Assembly (NCBI RefSeq): GCF_016735595.1
Contig: NZ_JAERRB010000008.1
Span: 62,001 to 126,000 of the forward strand
Reading direction: 5' to 3'
Origin: Chryseolinea lacunae
GTDB lineage: Bacteria; Bacteroidota; Bacteroidia; Cytophagales; Cyclobacteriaceae
DNA: 64,000 bases
How positions within the stretch are numbered: position 1 is the first letter of the stretch; each line of letters begins with the position of its first letter. The notes under the pieces were generated by a model. The model did no database searches, had not been told where the DNA came from, and saw only the letters and a program-made list of their open reading frames with translations. A program made the translations under genes and the position numbers. Positions 1-7,728 of the stretch are shown here, piece by piece.

Positions 1-1
1 C

Positions 2-484
2 TTGCGCATGGCCCTGAAGAAACTGGAAGAAAACGACACCGCACCAAATGAGCAGGCAAAGTCAAAAGTGATCATCCTCATCAGCGATGGCGAAGATTTT
101 GGGGAAGACACCGAAGACGTGACCCGCGAAATCGAGAACCGTGACATCAAACTGTTCACCCTGGGTGTGGGCACCGAAAAAGGCGGCAACATCTACGCCG
201 GCAACACCCTGAAAACCAATCGCAACGGCCTCATTGTGGTGACCAAACTCAACCCCAAAGAACTGGTGAGCCTGGCCGACAAAACCGGGGGCCAATATTT
301 CGAAATCAATGAAACCAAAAACGACGTTTCGCGCTTAATCAATACAATCGGGAAGATCGAAGGTGAAGTGCGCGACGCACGCTTCATTGACGTGACCGCC
401 AACAAATACTTCTACTTTCTGGCGGCTGCCGCGGTGTTGTTTTTGCTGGATATCCTGATCAACATTCCGACCATCAAGATATGA
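2..484 (+). CDS. VWA-domain membrane protein, BatA/BatB type (3' part only)
   Basis: Only the last 160 residues are present; the gene begins before the window, so the metal-site DxSxS motif is not visible. What remains is the second half of a von Willebrand factor A domain: a beta strand leading to ILISDGEDFGED (about residues 25-36), then a strand giving KLFTLGVGTEKGG. It ends in one transmembrane helix (about residues 137-157, FYFLAAAAVLFLLDILINI) and a short basic tail. This VWA-then-C-terminal-helix layout is that of the Bacteroidota Bat proteins, linked to aerotolerance or envelope stress. The next gene starts inside its stop codon (overlap ATGA) and encodes a TPR protein, as expected for a Bat operon. 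BatA and BatB cannot be told apart from this fragment. Confidence 0.8.
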   Translation: MRMALKKLEENDTAPNEQAKSKVIILISDGEDFGEDTEDVTREIENRDIKLFTLGVGTEKGGNIYAGNTLKTNRNGLIVVTKLNPKELVSLADKTGGQYFEINETKNDVSRLINTIGKIEGEVRDARFIDVTANKYFYFLAAAAVLFLLDILINIPTIKI

Positions 485-1122
485 AATACGTGCTGGCCAT
501 ATTCCTCGCGCTTGTGATCGATCCGGGAAAGATCGCCCGGGTAAACAATGCCAAGACGGAAGCGCGAAAAGCCTACACGTCGGGCGACTATAAAAAAGCA
601 CTGGAGAAATACCGTTTCCTGGCCGACTCCATGGGTGTTCGCGAAGACGAAGTGATGCTGAACCTGGCCCACTCCTACTTTCAAACCAACGACACCGCGC
701 AAGCCATCTCCACCTATCAATCGCTCATTGGCAGTGGCAAAACCGAAGTGCGTTCCAAAGCCCGGCAGCAACTGGGCATCCTGCACCATCGCCAGGGCAA
801 AATGGAAGAAGCCCTCGCCGACTTCAAGCAGGCCGTGAAAGCAGACGCCAACAACATGGACGCCCGCTACAACTACGAGATGCTGAAACGCAAACTCGAA
901 GACAAGAAAAAGCAGGACGAGAAAAACAACAAGAAGAAACCCGAACCTTCGGCCTACGCCAAGAAACTTAAAGCCCAAGCCGATGCCCTGGTGAAACAAT
1001 TCCGCTTCGGCGAAGCCAGCATCCTGATGAACGAAGGAGCCAAACAGGACCCCACGGTGCAGCACTACGAAGATTTTATGAAACGTCTGCAGGACGTGGA
1101 TCAAATAAACAGACCAAAATGA
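481..1122 (+). CDS. TPR-repeat protein of the Bat operon
   Basis: 213 residues. The N-terminus (MKYVLAIFLALVI) is hydrophobic and may be a membrane anchor or signal. About three tetratricopeptide-like helix pairs follow (roughly residues 25-130; for example a segment ending ALADFKQAVKADANN). A lysine-rich linker (KKKQDEKNNKKKPEP, about 142-156) and another helical pair complete it. TPR units act as protein-protein docking surfaces. The gene overlaps the VWA gene upstream and the next TPR gene downstream by 4 nt each (ATGA), so the three are probably translationally coupled. Bat operons usually carry a TPR protein (BatC) after the VWA genes; here there are two in a row. Partner and exact function are unknown. 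Confidence 0.8.
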   Translation: MKYVLAIFLALVIDPGKIARVNNAKTEARKAYTSGDYKKALEKYRFLADSMGVREDEVMLNLAHSYFQTNDTAQAISTYQSLIGSGKTEVRSKARQQLGILHHRQGKMEEALADFKQAVKADANNMDARYNYEMLKRKLEDKKKQDEKNNKKKPEPSAYAKKLKAQADALVKQFRFGEASILMNEGAKQDPTVQHYEDFMKRLQDVDQINRPK

Positions 1123-1781
1123 AGCCGACACTGAAAACATTTTTCTGCCTCTTGACCTTGACGCTGGCCACTACTGTGGCGAGCTTCGCGCAAGGTGCAC
1201 AGGCCTACTTTAACACCGCCGGCAACCTGTATGTGAACGGAAAAATGCCCGAAGCCCTGAGCTCCGTCACCGAAGGCATGAAGAAGTTTCCCTCCGACGC
1301 AAAATTGAAAGCACTCTACGACAAGCTGAACCAGGAGAAAAAAGACCAGGACAAAAAAGATCAGCAACAAAAGCAGGATCAGCAAAACAAAGACAAGCAG
1401 GACAAGGAGAAGAAGGAAAAAGAAAAACAGGATCAGGACAAGCAGGACCAGGAAAAGAAAGACCAGGACAAAAAAGATCAGGAGAAGAAAGACAAGGAGC
1501 AGCAGGAAAAAGAGAAGCAGGAGAAAGAACAAAAAGACAAGGAAGGCAAAGAGAAAGAAAAGAAAGACCAGCAGGAACAGAACAAGGAAGAAGAGAAAGA
1601 TAACAAGAAAGAAAACGCTGACAAGTCACCACAACTTTCGCAAAAGCTGAAAGACATGAAGATCAGCGAAGACAAAGCGAAGATGATTCTGGAGGCCATG
1701 AAGAACCAGGAAGTGCAATACCTGCAACAAAACAAACGGAAGTCGACCAAGCCACGCGACAAGAGCAAGCCGGATTGGTAG
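1119..1781 (+). CDS. BatC-like TPR protein with a long charged K/D/Q/E helix
   Basis: 220 residues. There is a clear signal peptide (MKPTLKTFFCLLTLTLATTVASFAQ, cleavage near residue 25), then one TPR-like helix pair (about 28-65). Residues about 68-170 are almost purely K, D, Q and E, in patterns such as EKKDQDKK, with no proline or glycine until near the end; this is predicted to form a long isolated charged helix or coiled coil. The C-terminus (about 172-220) is a conserved-looking helical segment (KISEDKAKMILEAMKNQE) ending in a basic tail and DW, as in many BatC-like proteins. The start overlaps the previous stop by 4 nt. It is probably the last gene of this operon, since batD/batE do not follow. 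Location is likely periplasmic. Confidence 0.8.
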   Translation: MKPTLKTFFCLLTLTLATTVASFAQGAQAYFNTAGNLYVNGKMPEALSSVTEGMKKFPSDAKLKALYDKLNQEKKDQDKKDQQQKQDQQNKDKQDKEKKEKEKQDQDKQDQEKKDQDKKDQEKKDKEQQEKEKQEKEQKDKEGKEKEKKDQQEQNKEEEKDNKKENADKSPQLSQKLKDMKISEDKAKMILEAMKNQEVQYLQQNKRKSTKPRDKSKPDW

Positions 1782-1871
1782 TTGTGCCGAAAGGACACCT
1801 GACTCAACATCGCGATACATAGCATTTCATCACGCAGTTCGCGAAAGTTTAAAATTGAAAATCTGTTACGC

Positions 1872-3050
1872 ATGAAAGAAGTATATATCGTATCGGCTGT
1901 GCGCACTCCCATCGGGAGTTTTGGCGGCAGCCTGAGTTCGTTAACGGCTGTGAAATTGGGAGCGATTGCGTTTAAGGCCGCCGTGGCCAAAGCGGGCATC
2001 GATCCAAAGCTGGTGCAGGAAGTGCTGGTGGGTAACGTGGTGTCGGCAGGCTTAGGGCAAGCACCTGCCACGCAAGTTGCCGCCGGTGCGGGACTTGGTT
2101 TCGAAATTCCCTGCACTCTGGTGAACAAGGTGTGTGCGTCGGGCATGAAAGCTGTGATGCTGGGTGCGCAGTCCATCATGCTGGGCCACCAGGACGTGGT
2201 GCTGGCGGGCGGCATGGAAAGCATGAGCAACATCCCCTACTACCTCACCAAAGCCCGCACAGGCTACAAGTTTGGTAACGGCGAACTCATTGACGGTCTC
2301 TCGTTCGATGGTCTCACCGACGTATACAACCAATGCGCTATGGGCGTTTGTGCCGACAACACCGCCAAGGAAATGAACATCTCGCGTCAGGACCAGGATG
2401 CCTACGCCATCGACTCCTACAAGCGCTCGGCCGCCGCATGGGCTGCCGGCAAATTCAAGGACGAAGTGGTGCCCGTGGAAATCACCGATCGCAAAGGCAC
2501 TGTGACCCTGTTTGCCGAAGACGAAGAATACAAGAACGTGAACTTCGACAAGATCCCCGGACTGAAACCGGCCTTCTCGAAAGACGGCACCGTGACCGCC
2601 GCCAACGCATCGACATTGAACGACGGCGCATCGGCCATTTTGCTGGTGAGCAAAGAAAAAGCGGAAGCCCTGGGGCTGAAACCCCTGGCCAAAATCCGCG
2701 GCTTTGCCGATGCCGCACAGGATCCGATGTGGTTCACCACCACACCCTCCATCGCCATTCCAAAGGCCATGAAGCTTGCAGGCGTGGATAAGAAAGACGT
2801 GGGCTACTATGAAATCAACGAAGCCTTTTCGGCCGTAGCCCTTGCCAACAACAGCAAGTTGGGAATAGACGTGTCGAAGGTGAACGTGAACGGTGGCGCG
2901 GTTGCCCTGGGCCATCCGCTGGGCGCTTCGGGTGCGCGCATCATGACCACGCTGATAAACGTTTTGAAACAGAACAACGCCAGCATTGGCGTGGCCGGCA
3001 TTTGCAACGGCGGCGGTGGCGCATCGGCCATTGTCATCGAAAATGTTTAG
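1872..3050 (+). CDS. Acetyl-CoA C-acetyltransferase (thiolase)
   Basis: 392 residues, the full length of thiolase family enzymes. It condenses two acetyl-CoA to acetoacetyl-CoA or runs the reverse cleavage. The N-terminus (VYIVSAVRTPIGSFGG) is the family signature. The nucleophilic cysteine is Cys88 in NKVCASGMK; the active-site His is in GHPLGASGAR (His348); the second catalytic Cys is Cys378 in CNGGGGAS. It stands alone between the Bat genes and a MORN-repeat gene and is followed by a hairpin terminator. Biosynthetic (PhaA/AtoB-like) and degradative roles cannot be separated by sequence alone. An HMG-CoA lyase elsewhere in this window (54959-55810) could feed acetoacetate and acetyl-CoA into the same pool. 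Confidence 0.95.
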   Translation: MKEVYIVSAVRTPIGSFGGSLSSLTAVKLGAIAFKAAVAKAGIDPKLVQEVLVGNVVSAGLGQAPATQVAAGAGLGFEIPCTLVNKVCASGMKAVMLGAQSIMLGHQDVVLAGGMESMSNIPYYLTKARTGYKFGNGELIDGLSFDGLTDVYNQCAMGVCADNTAKEMNISRQDQDAYAIDSYKRSAAAWAAGKFKDEVVPVEITDRKGTVTLFAEDEEYKNVNFDKIPGLKPAFSKDGTVTAANASTLNDGASAILLVSKEKAEALGLKPLAKIRGFADAAQDPMWFTTTPSIAIPKAMKLAGVDKKDVGYYEINEAFSAVALANNSKLGIDVSKVNVNGGAVALGHPLGASGARIMTTLINVLKQNNASIGVAGICNGGGGASAIVIENV

Positions 3051-3073
3051 CCAATTCCCGAACAACATCAACT

Positions 3074-3109
3074 ATAGCCTTGCGTTATCTGCAGGGCTAT
3101 TTATTTTTA
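3074..3109 (+). terminator. Terminator after thiolase; tail may double as a -7 element
   Basis: A 10-bp stem (3074-3083 with 3091-3100, one G-U pair) has a 7-nt loop and is followed by TTATTTTTA. The T-rich tail contains TATTTTTA (3102-3109), close to the Bacteroidota -7 consensus TAnnTTTG, only 4 nt before the GTG start of the next gene. Confidence 0.7.
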
Positions 3110-3113
3110 GACT

Positions 3114-4427
3114 GTGAAGCATTCATACACCGCCATTCTCCTGCTGTTTCTGTGTGGCACCGCCTTTGGCCAAAAGGAAATGCGCACCTACTACGAAGGC
3201 CCCAAGCACCAGGTGCAGGAAATCTATTTCGTGGCGCGCGACGATGCCGAAAAATATGTGGGCCGCTATCAACGCTTCTTCGAGAACGGCAACGTGATGA
3301 TCGATGGCACCTATGACGACGACGGCCAGAAGGCGGGCCTCTTCACCGAATATCATAGCAATGGAAAAATGGCCCGCAAAATCACTTACGTGAACGGTCT
3401 TCGCCATGGCGTGGTGCAGGTGTTTGACGAAGACGGCAAACCTTTTCAAAAAGCCTACTACCAAAACGATATCCTCACCGACAGCATCCAACTGTATTTC
3501 GACAACGGCGCTGTGAAGCGCGAATCGTTTTTTGTGAAGGGAAAACCCGAAGGCATGGTGCGCGAATATTTTCCCAACGGAAAAGTAAAAAAGGAAATGC
3601 AATATGAAAAGGGAAAACCAAACGGCATCTCGCGTTCCTTCTACACCGACGGAAAAATTGAAACCGAAGGCAACTACAAAAACGGAATCCTCACAGGCTT
3701 CTACAAAACCTATTACGCCAGCGGCCAGCTTCAAACCGTTTCAACTATGGAGCAGGGCACCAAGAACGGCCAGTTCAAAAGCTACGACGAGCAAGGACAT
3801 CTCGTGCTGGATGGAAACTTTCTGAACGCCAAACTCCACGGCAACAACACCGGCTATTTTGCCGACGGCGCTGTGCAACACAAGTACCAATATAAAGACG
3901 GCAAGAAAGTAGGTACCAATTTCGACTACTACCCTTCCGGCAAAATAAAAATCAAAGAGCAGGCGGGCTCCAGCGGCGTCGACGCAACGGTAGAGGAATA
4001 CGACGAAGACGGAAAAGTGTTGTCGGAGAAGAAACTCAAGAACGGCAAGCTGTCAGGCACCAGCACCTACTATTATCCCGGAGGCAAGCCCGTGAAGTTG
4101 AAAGAGACGTTTGAAAACGGAAAGCTCACCGGCGTGCGCTATTCGTATTTCCCTTCCGGAAAAATTCAAAAAGAAGAAACTTTTAAAGTGAATTTATTGG
4201 CTGGCCCAGTGAAAACCTATTACGAAACAGGTGGCGTGGAGTCGACTACCGAATACAAAAACAATCGCCGCCACGGCCCCTATATTGCCTATTTTGCCAA
4301 CGGAAAAGTGAAAGAACAAGGCGAATACGTCGGCGACAAGAAGTACAAAGAGTGGAAGACGTTTGATGAAGAGGGAAAGCTTTTGAGTTCGGTGGTGTAT
4401 AAGGCCGGTGTGCCGGTGAAGAATTGA
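3114..4427 (+). CDS. Secreted MORN/YwqK-type repeat protein
   Basis: 437 residues, starting with GTG. A signal peptide (MKHSYTAILLLFLCGTAFGQ) is followed almost entirely by tandem units of about 20-24 residues of the form YxxGxxxxExxYxNGxxxG, for example YFPNGKVKKEMQYEKGKPNG. At least twelve can be counted between residues 50 and 430. These match the MORN-2 repeats of the so-called YwqK antitoxin family. In Bacteroidota such proteins are usually exported and their function is not established; the antitoxin label comes from a Bacillus homologue and should not be taken literally. The gene is isolated: a terminator precedes it and the AT-rich GNAT module follows. No C-terminal sorting domain is seen, so a periplasmic location is likely. 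Confidence 0.8.
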   Translation: MKHSYTAILLLFLCGTAFGQKEMRTYYEGPKHQVQEIYFVARDDAEKYVGRYQRFFENGNVMIDGTYDDDGQKAGLFTEYHSNGKMARKITYVNGLRHGVVQVFDEDGKPFQKAYYQNDILTDSIQLYFDNGAVKRESFFVKGKPEGMVREYFPNGKVKKEMQYEKGKPNGISRSFYTDGKIETEGNYKNGILTGFYKTYYASGQLQTVSTMEQGTKNGQFKSYDEQGHLVLDGNFLNAKLHGNNTGYFADGAVQHKYQYKDGKKVGTNFDYYPSGKIKIKEQAGSSGVDATVEEYDEDGKVLSEKKLKNGKLSGTSTYYYPGGKPVKLKETFENGKLTGVRYSYFPSGKIQKEETFKVNLLAGPVKTYYETGGVESTTEYKNNRRHGPYIAYFANGKVKEQGEYVGDKKYKEWKTFDEEGKLLSSVVYKAGVPVKN

Positions 4428-4448
4428 GGGCGGCGTTGACGTTCTGTG

Positions 4449-4481
4449 TTTCGCAATGTGTTATTTTTTTCAGTATCTTTG
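4449..4481 (+). promoter_or_regulatory. Putative promoter of the small-ORF/GNAT module
   Basis: An exact TAnnTTTG element (TATCTTTG, 4474-4481) lies 21 nt downstream of TTTC (4449-4452, a near match to the -33 TTTG). It is 47 nt before the ATG of the 50-residue ORF, giving the module its own Bacteroidota-type promoter. Confidence 0.6.
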
Positions 4482-4528
4482 AGTGACCCCAAAAAACTAT
4501 TGTTAAACCACATTTGTTCATTGGGAAT

Positions 4529-4681
4529 ATGGCACGACCTATTAAAGAAACTCCGATTTTAAAAGGCAAAGACGCTAGGGTTTTTATAGAAAAAACCAAC
4601 AATGTTGTTCGCGTTAGCGATGAAAAAAGAGCAAAGGTTTTAGAAAACTTTGCCAAGCTCCAAGCCATCGCAAAATTCTAG
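4529..4681 (+). CDS. Small probable antitoxin upstream of GNAT toxin
   Basis: A 50-residue ORF (MARPIKETPILKG... ending KLQAIAKF). It has an N-terminal basic stretch, a short extended part and a C-terminal amphipathic helix rich in K, E and A. I see no ribbon-helix-helix of the DUF1778 (TacA) kind. Its TAG stop overlaps the GTG of the next gene by one base (TAGTG at 4679-4683), so the two are probably translationally coupled. Small proteins beginning with a similar MARPIKxTPxL motif are, as I recall, common directly upstream of GNAT genes; that memory and the gene order are the basis for the antitoxin call. It is AT-richer than its neighbours. Confidence 0.65.
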   Translation: MARPIKETPILKGKDARVFIEKTNNVVRVSDEKRAKVLENFAKLQAIAKF

Positions 4682-5220
4682 TGACCTCGTTTCCGGCGGG
4701 TTCATCTTTCACCAGACTCACCTCAGATTATCAATTCAAACCGTTCAATTGCGGCGATGACGATTTGAACGACTTCTTGCTAAATGATTCCAAGAGTTAC
4801 ACCCGTAAACTTTTGGCAGCCACCTATATTCTTGAAAACACTACTGAAACAATAGCGTTCTTCAGTCTTCTGAATGATAAGATAACTGCGCAGGATGTGG
4901 ACAGCGGCAATCAATGGAAAAAACTCTTTAAGCTCACGACAGGCAAAAACTTCAGTAGTCATCCGGCGGTGAAAATTGGACGATTGGGCATTTCAAATTC
5001 ATTCAAGGGACAGGGAATAGGAAGTATGGTTCTCGACTACATCAATGGACTCTTTCTAACAAACCATCAAACCGGCTGCCGGCACATTACTGTGGATGCG
5101 TATGGAGCATCATTGCCATTCTATCTAAAAAATGGTTTTCAATTTCTCACGAGAAAGGATGAAGACAAGGCCACCCGCCTCATGTTCCTGGACCTGATGA
5201 CGTTGACAAAGAGGGGATGA
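4681..5220 (+). CDS. GNAT-family acetyltransferase, probable TacT-like toxin
   Basis: 179 residues, GTG start overlapping the upstream stop. The N-terminal FNCGDDDLNDFLLNDS (about 20-35) is the hallmark segment of TacT/AtaT-like GNAT proteins. The acetyl-CoA pyrophosphate loop is QGIGS (from Gln111) after KIGRLGISNSF. Near the C-terminus SLPFYLKNGF carries the expected tyrosine. Members of this group acetylate the amino group of aminoacyl-tRNA and stop translation when the antitoxin is lost. Here the partner is a 50-residue protein rather than the usual RHH antitoxin. The coupled gene pair, own promoter and AT-rich composition suggest a laterally acquired toxin-antitoxin unit. A non-toxic acetyltransferase cannot be excluded. 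Confidence 0.75.
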   Translation: MTSFPAGSSFTRLTSDYQFKPFNCGDDDLNDFLLNDSKSYTRKLLAATYILENTTETIAFFSLLNDKITAQDVDSGNQWKKLFKLTTGKNFSSHPAVKIGRLGISNSFKGQGIGSMVLDYINGLFLTNHQTGCRHITVDAYGASLPFYLKNGFQFLTRKDEDKATRLMFLDLMTLTKRG

Positions 5221-5371
5221 GAGCCCTGCGAACAAGCAAAGGATGAAATGATGCGCCTTTTCCTTCTGCGCCTGCCGGCTCTGAACGCCCCAATATTTTC
5301 CCAAACCGCCCAAAAAAGATTTTAAATTCCTTCCCTTTAACCTTTAACTTGCACGCTTTATATTGCTTTGC

Positions 5372-6334
5372 ATGCAGGCTATCAAAGAAACTAACTTCAC
5401 TTTCCCCGGCCAGACGGGCTTTTACCGTGGCAAGGTTCGGGATGTTTACTACTTCGGCGAACTGATGGCTATGGTGGCCACCGACCGCATTTCGGCTTTT
5501 GACGTGATCTTGCCCCGCGCCATCCCCGACAAGGGACGGGTGCTGAACCAGATCGCGGCCTTTAACCTCCAGGCTACCAAGTCGCTGGTGCCCAACTGGG
5601 TTATCTCCACGCCCGACCAGAACGTGACCATCGGCTTCAAATGCGAGCCCTTTGCCGTGGAAATGGTGGTGCGCGGCTACCTGGCCGGCCACGCCTGGCG
5701 CGAATACAAAGCTGGCAAACGGATCCTCTGTGGTGTGCCGCTGCCCGAAGGACTTCGCGAAAACGACAAGCTACCCCACCCCATCATCACCCCCACCACC
5801 AAAGCCCATGTGGGCCACGACGAAGACATATCGCGCGAAGACATCCTGAAGCGTGGCATCGTGTCGGAAGCAGACTATAACACCCTCGAAAAATATACGT
5901 TTGCCCTCTTCGAAAAGGGAACCGCCCTGGCCGCCGAGCGTGGCCTCATTCTGGTGGACACCAAGTATGAATTTGGCAAGCACAACGGCACCATCTTCCT
6001 CATCGACGAGGTGCACACCCCCGATTCGTCGCGGTATTTCTATGCCGAAGGGTATGAGGCCCGTCAGAAATCGGGCGAGGCCCAAAAACAGCTTTCCAAA
6101 GAGTTTGTGCGCCAATGGCTTATCGAGAACGGATTTCAAGGTAAAGACGGTCAGAAGGTTCCGGAAATGACAGACCCCATCGTTTCCTCCATCTCCACAC
6201 GCTATAAAGAGCTTTACCAGCACGTGCGGGGTGAAGCGTTGCCGGCGGTGGATTATGATCAGATCACCCAAAGAATCGAACAAACCATCTTGAATTCGAT
6301 AAAATCCGCTAACTTAGAAACCAAGAAAATCTGA
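5372..6334 (+). CDS. purC: Phosphoribosylaminoimidazole-succinocarboxamide synthase
   Basis: 320 residues. It joins CAIR and aspartate with ATP to form SAICAR in purine synthesis. The N-terminus has the family pattern [25 protein letters not shown] (about 17-41, shown here only as landmark), and the middle has [17 protein letters not shown] and [11 protein letters not shown]. At 320 residues it is the longer, eukaryote-like form rather than the ~237-residue E. coli form. The ATG at 5372 is chosen over TTG at 5363 because alignment to the family starts with the segment QAIKETNF. It is followed by a STAS gene after 3 nt, whose promoter probably lies within the 3' end of purC. Confidence 0.95.
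   Translation: MQAIKETNFTFPGQTGFYRGKVRDVYYFGELMAMVATDRISAFDVILPRAIPDKGRVLNQIAAFNLQATKSLVPNWVISTPDQNVTIGFKCEPFAVEMVVRGYLAGHAWREYKAGKRILCGVPLPEGLRENDKLPHPIITPTTKAHVGHDEDISREDILKRGIVSEADYNTLEKYTFALFEKGTALAAERGLILVDTKYEFGKHNGTIFLIDEVHTPDSSRYFYAEGYEARQKSGEAQKQLSKEFVRQWLIENGFQGKDGQKVPEMTDPIVSSISTRYKELYQHVRGEALPAVDYDQITQRIEQTILNSIKSANLETKKI
6290..6317 (+). promoter_or_regulatory. Possible promoter inside the end of purC
   Basis: TTG (6290-6292), a 17-nt spacer and TAACTTAG (6310-6317) resemble the Bacteroidota -33/-7 pair. It would give a leader of about 15 nt for the STAS gene at 6338. The -7 element deviates from TAnnTTTG at the last two T/G positions. Confidence 0.35.
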
Positions 6335-6337
6335 TTT

Positions 6338-6718
6338 ATGAAGTATACTATTGATAAGCAGGAGAAGTACAGTTTGTTGCGTTTGCACGAAGAGAAGCTT
6401 GACTCCAGTGTTGCTCCTGGCCTGAAATCCGAATTGATCACCCTGCACGCCGAAGGCGTTCGCAATATTGTGCTGGATTTGGCCGAAGTGAAATACACCG
6501 ACTCTTCGGGACTGAGCGCCCTGCTAGTGGGAAATCGCATTGTTCAGGAAGACGGAGGCATCTTCATCCTCACCACCCTTTCTGACCACACCCTGAAGCT
6601 GATCAAGATATCGCAGCTCGACAGCGTCCTCAACATTCTCCCCAAAGTGGAAGAAGCCATCGATGCCGTGTTCATGCACGAAATCGAAAAGGACCTGAAA
6701 GATTCCGACGGAAATTAA
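6338..6718 (+). CDS. STAS-domain anti-sigma factor antagonist-like protein
   Basis: 126 residues forming a single STAS domain. The signature VKYTDSSGLSALLVGNR (about residues 50-66) contains the serine that is phosphorylated by partner kinases in SpoIIAA/RsbV-type antagonists. Such proteins act in the cytoplasm by binding an anti-sigma factor or switch kinase. No kinase or sigma gene is adjacent, so the partner is unknown. A strong terminator follows. Confidence 0.85.
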   Translation: MKYTIDKQEKYSLLRLHEEKLDSSVAPGLKSELITLHAEGVRNIVLDLAEVKYTDSSGLSALLVGNRIVQEDGGIFILTTLSDHTLKLIKISQLDSVLNILPKVEEAIDAVFMHEIEKDLKDSDGN

Positions 6719-6740
6719 ACGATGGTTACATAACCGGAAA

Positions 6741-6766
6741 CCAAAGCCCCACAGCTTTGGTTTTTT
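6741..6766 (+). terminator. Rho-independent terminator after STAS gene
   Basis: A perfect 7-bp stem, CCAAAGC (6741-6747) with GCTTTGG (6754-6760), loop CCCACA, followed by six T. TATTTTTA (6766-6773) begins in this tail and may be the -7 element of the RNase Z gene, whose TTG start is 20 nt further on. Confidence 0.8.
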
Positions 6767-6793
6767 ATTTTTACAGATAAACTGAAGGTTGCG

Positions 6794-7711
6794 TTGAGTT
6801 TTAAAATCACGATTCTTGGCTCCAGCGGCGCCGTGCCCGCCTACGGACGACATACTTCCTCTCAACTGGTTGAAATCCAAAACCGCTATTTCCTCGTGGA
6901 CTGCGGTGAGGCTGCACAGATTCAACTCATGCGCGTGCAAGCCAACATGCACCGCATCGATCACATCTTCATCAGTCACCTCCACGGCGATCACTACCTG
7001 GGCCTGATGGGCCTCATCTTCACCATGCACCTGCAGCGACGCACCAACGACCTGCACCTCTACAGTCACCGCGGCCTCGACGAGATCATCACCGTGCAGC
7101 TCCGCTATTCACGCTCCATCCCGAACTTCAAGATCATTTTCCACCGATTGGAGAAGAACGTGCGCGAGGTGATTTTCGAAGACGAAGCGCTTACAGTAGA
7201 AACCATTCCGCTTAGTCACCGCATCCGCTGCTCGGGCTTTTTGTTCAAGGAAAAAACAAAACCACGCCGCATCGACAAAACACGCTTGCCCTCGGGCATT
7301 CCGCTGGTGCAGGTGGCCAACCTCAAAAAAGGCGACGACGTGGTGGACACAGACGGAAACATCCTCTACAAAAACGAAGACCTCACCTTCGACCCGCGCA
7401 AGTCGCGTAGCTATGCCTATTGTTCCGACACGGGCTTCCTGCCGTCTATTGCCGAGCAGATAAAAGACGTGGACATTCTCTATCACGAGGCCACCTTCGA
7501 AGAAGAAGAAGCCGCCAAGGCAACGGAAACCCTGCATAGCACGGCGCGGCAGGCGGCCACCATTGCCACCCTGGCCAACGCAAAGATGTTGGTGCTCGGA
7601 CACTTTTCGGCGCGCTACAAAGACCTCACGCCCATCTTGCTGGAGGCGCAAGCGGCATTCGCCAACGCTCACCTGGCGCTGGAGGGCGAGTCGTTTACCA
7701 TTTCGGATTAA
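6794..7711 (+). CDS. rnz: Ribonuclease Z (tRNA 3' processing)
   Basis: 305 residues, the short (ELAC1-like) form. It removes 3' trailers from tRNA precursors. The metallo-beta-lactamase motif is present as SHLHGDHYLGL (HxHxDH), with a further ligand His in LSHRIRCSG, the aspartate of YCSDTGF and the C-terminal LGHFSARY. The start is TTG at 6794, giving MSFKITILGSSGAVP, which is where the family begins; no ATG lies suitably close. The segment KTRLPSGIP-to-VVDTDGN matches the expected inter-domain region. The transporter gene follows after 17 nt and could be co-transcribed. Confidence 0.93.
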   Translation: MSFKITILGSSGAVPAYGRHTSSQLVEIQNRYFLVDCGEAAQIQLMRVQANMHRIDHIFISHLHGDHYLGLMGLIFTMHLQRRTNDLHLYSHRGLDEIITVQLRYSRSIPNFKIIFHRLEKNVREVIFEDEALTVETIPLSHRIRCSGFLFKEKTKPRRIDKTRLPSGIPLVQVANLKKGDDVVDTDGNILYKNEDLTFDPRKSRSYAYCSDTGFLPSIAEQIKDVDILYHEATFEEEEAAKATETLHSTARQAATIATLANAKMLVLGHFSARYKDLTPILLEAQAAFANAHLALEGESFTISD

Positions 7712-7728
7712 TCCTTATTTTTAAGTTC

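Noticed and set aside
1101-1532. A minus-strand frame giving an extremely Leu/Phe/Val-rich product, like a membrane protein
   Set aside because: It is the complement of the K/D/Q/E repeat: lysine and glutamine codons read backwards give Phe, Leu and Val.
2052-3071. A 339-codon minus-strand frame across the thiolase gene
   Set aside because: The thiolase catalytic residues are all present on the plus strand; the antisense product has no homology by eye.
7712-7728. preQ1 riboswitch before the queuosine-precursor transporter
   Set aside because: Only 17 nt separate it from rnz, too few for any known preQ1 class.
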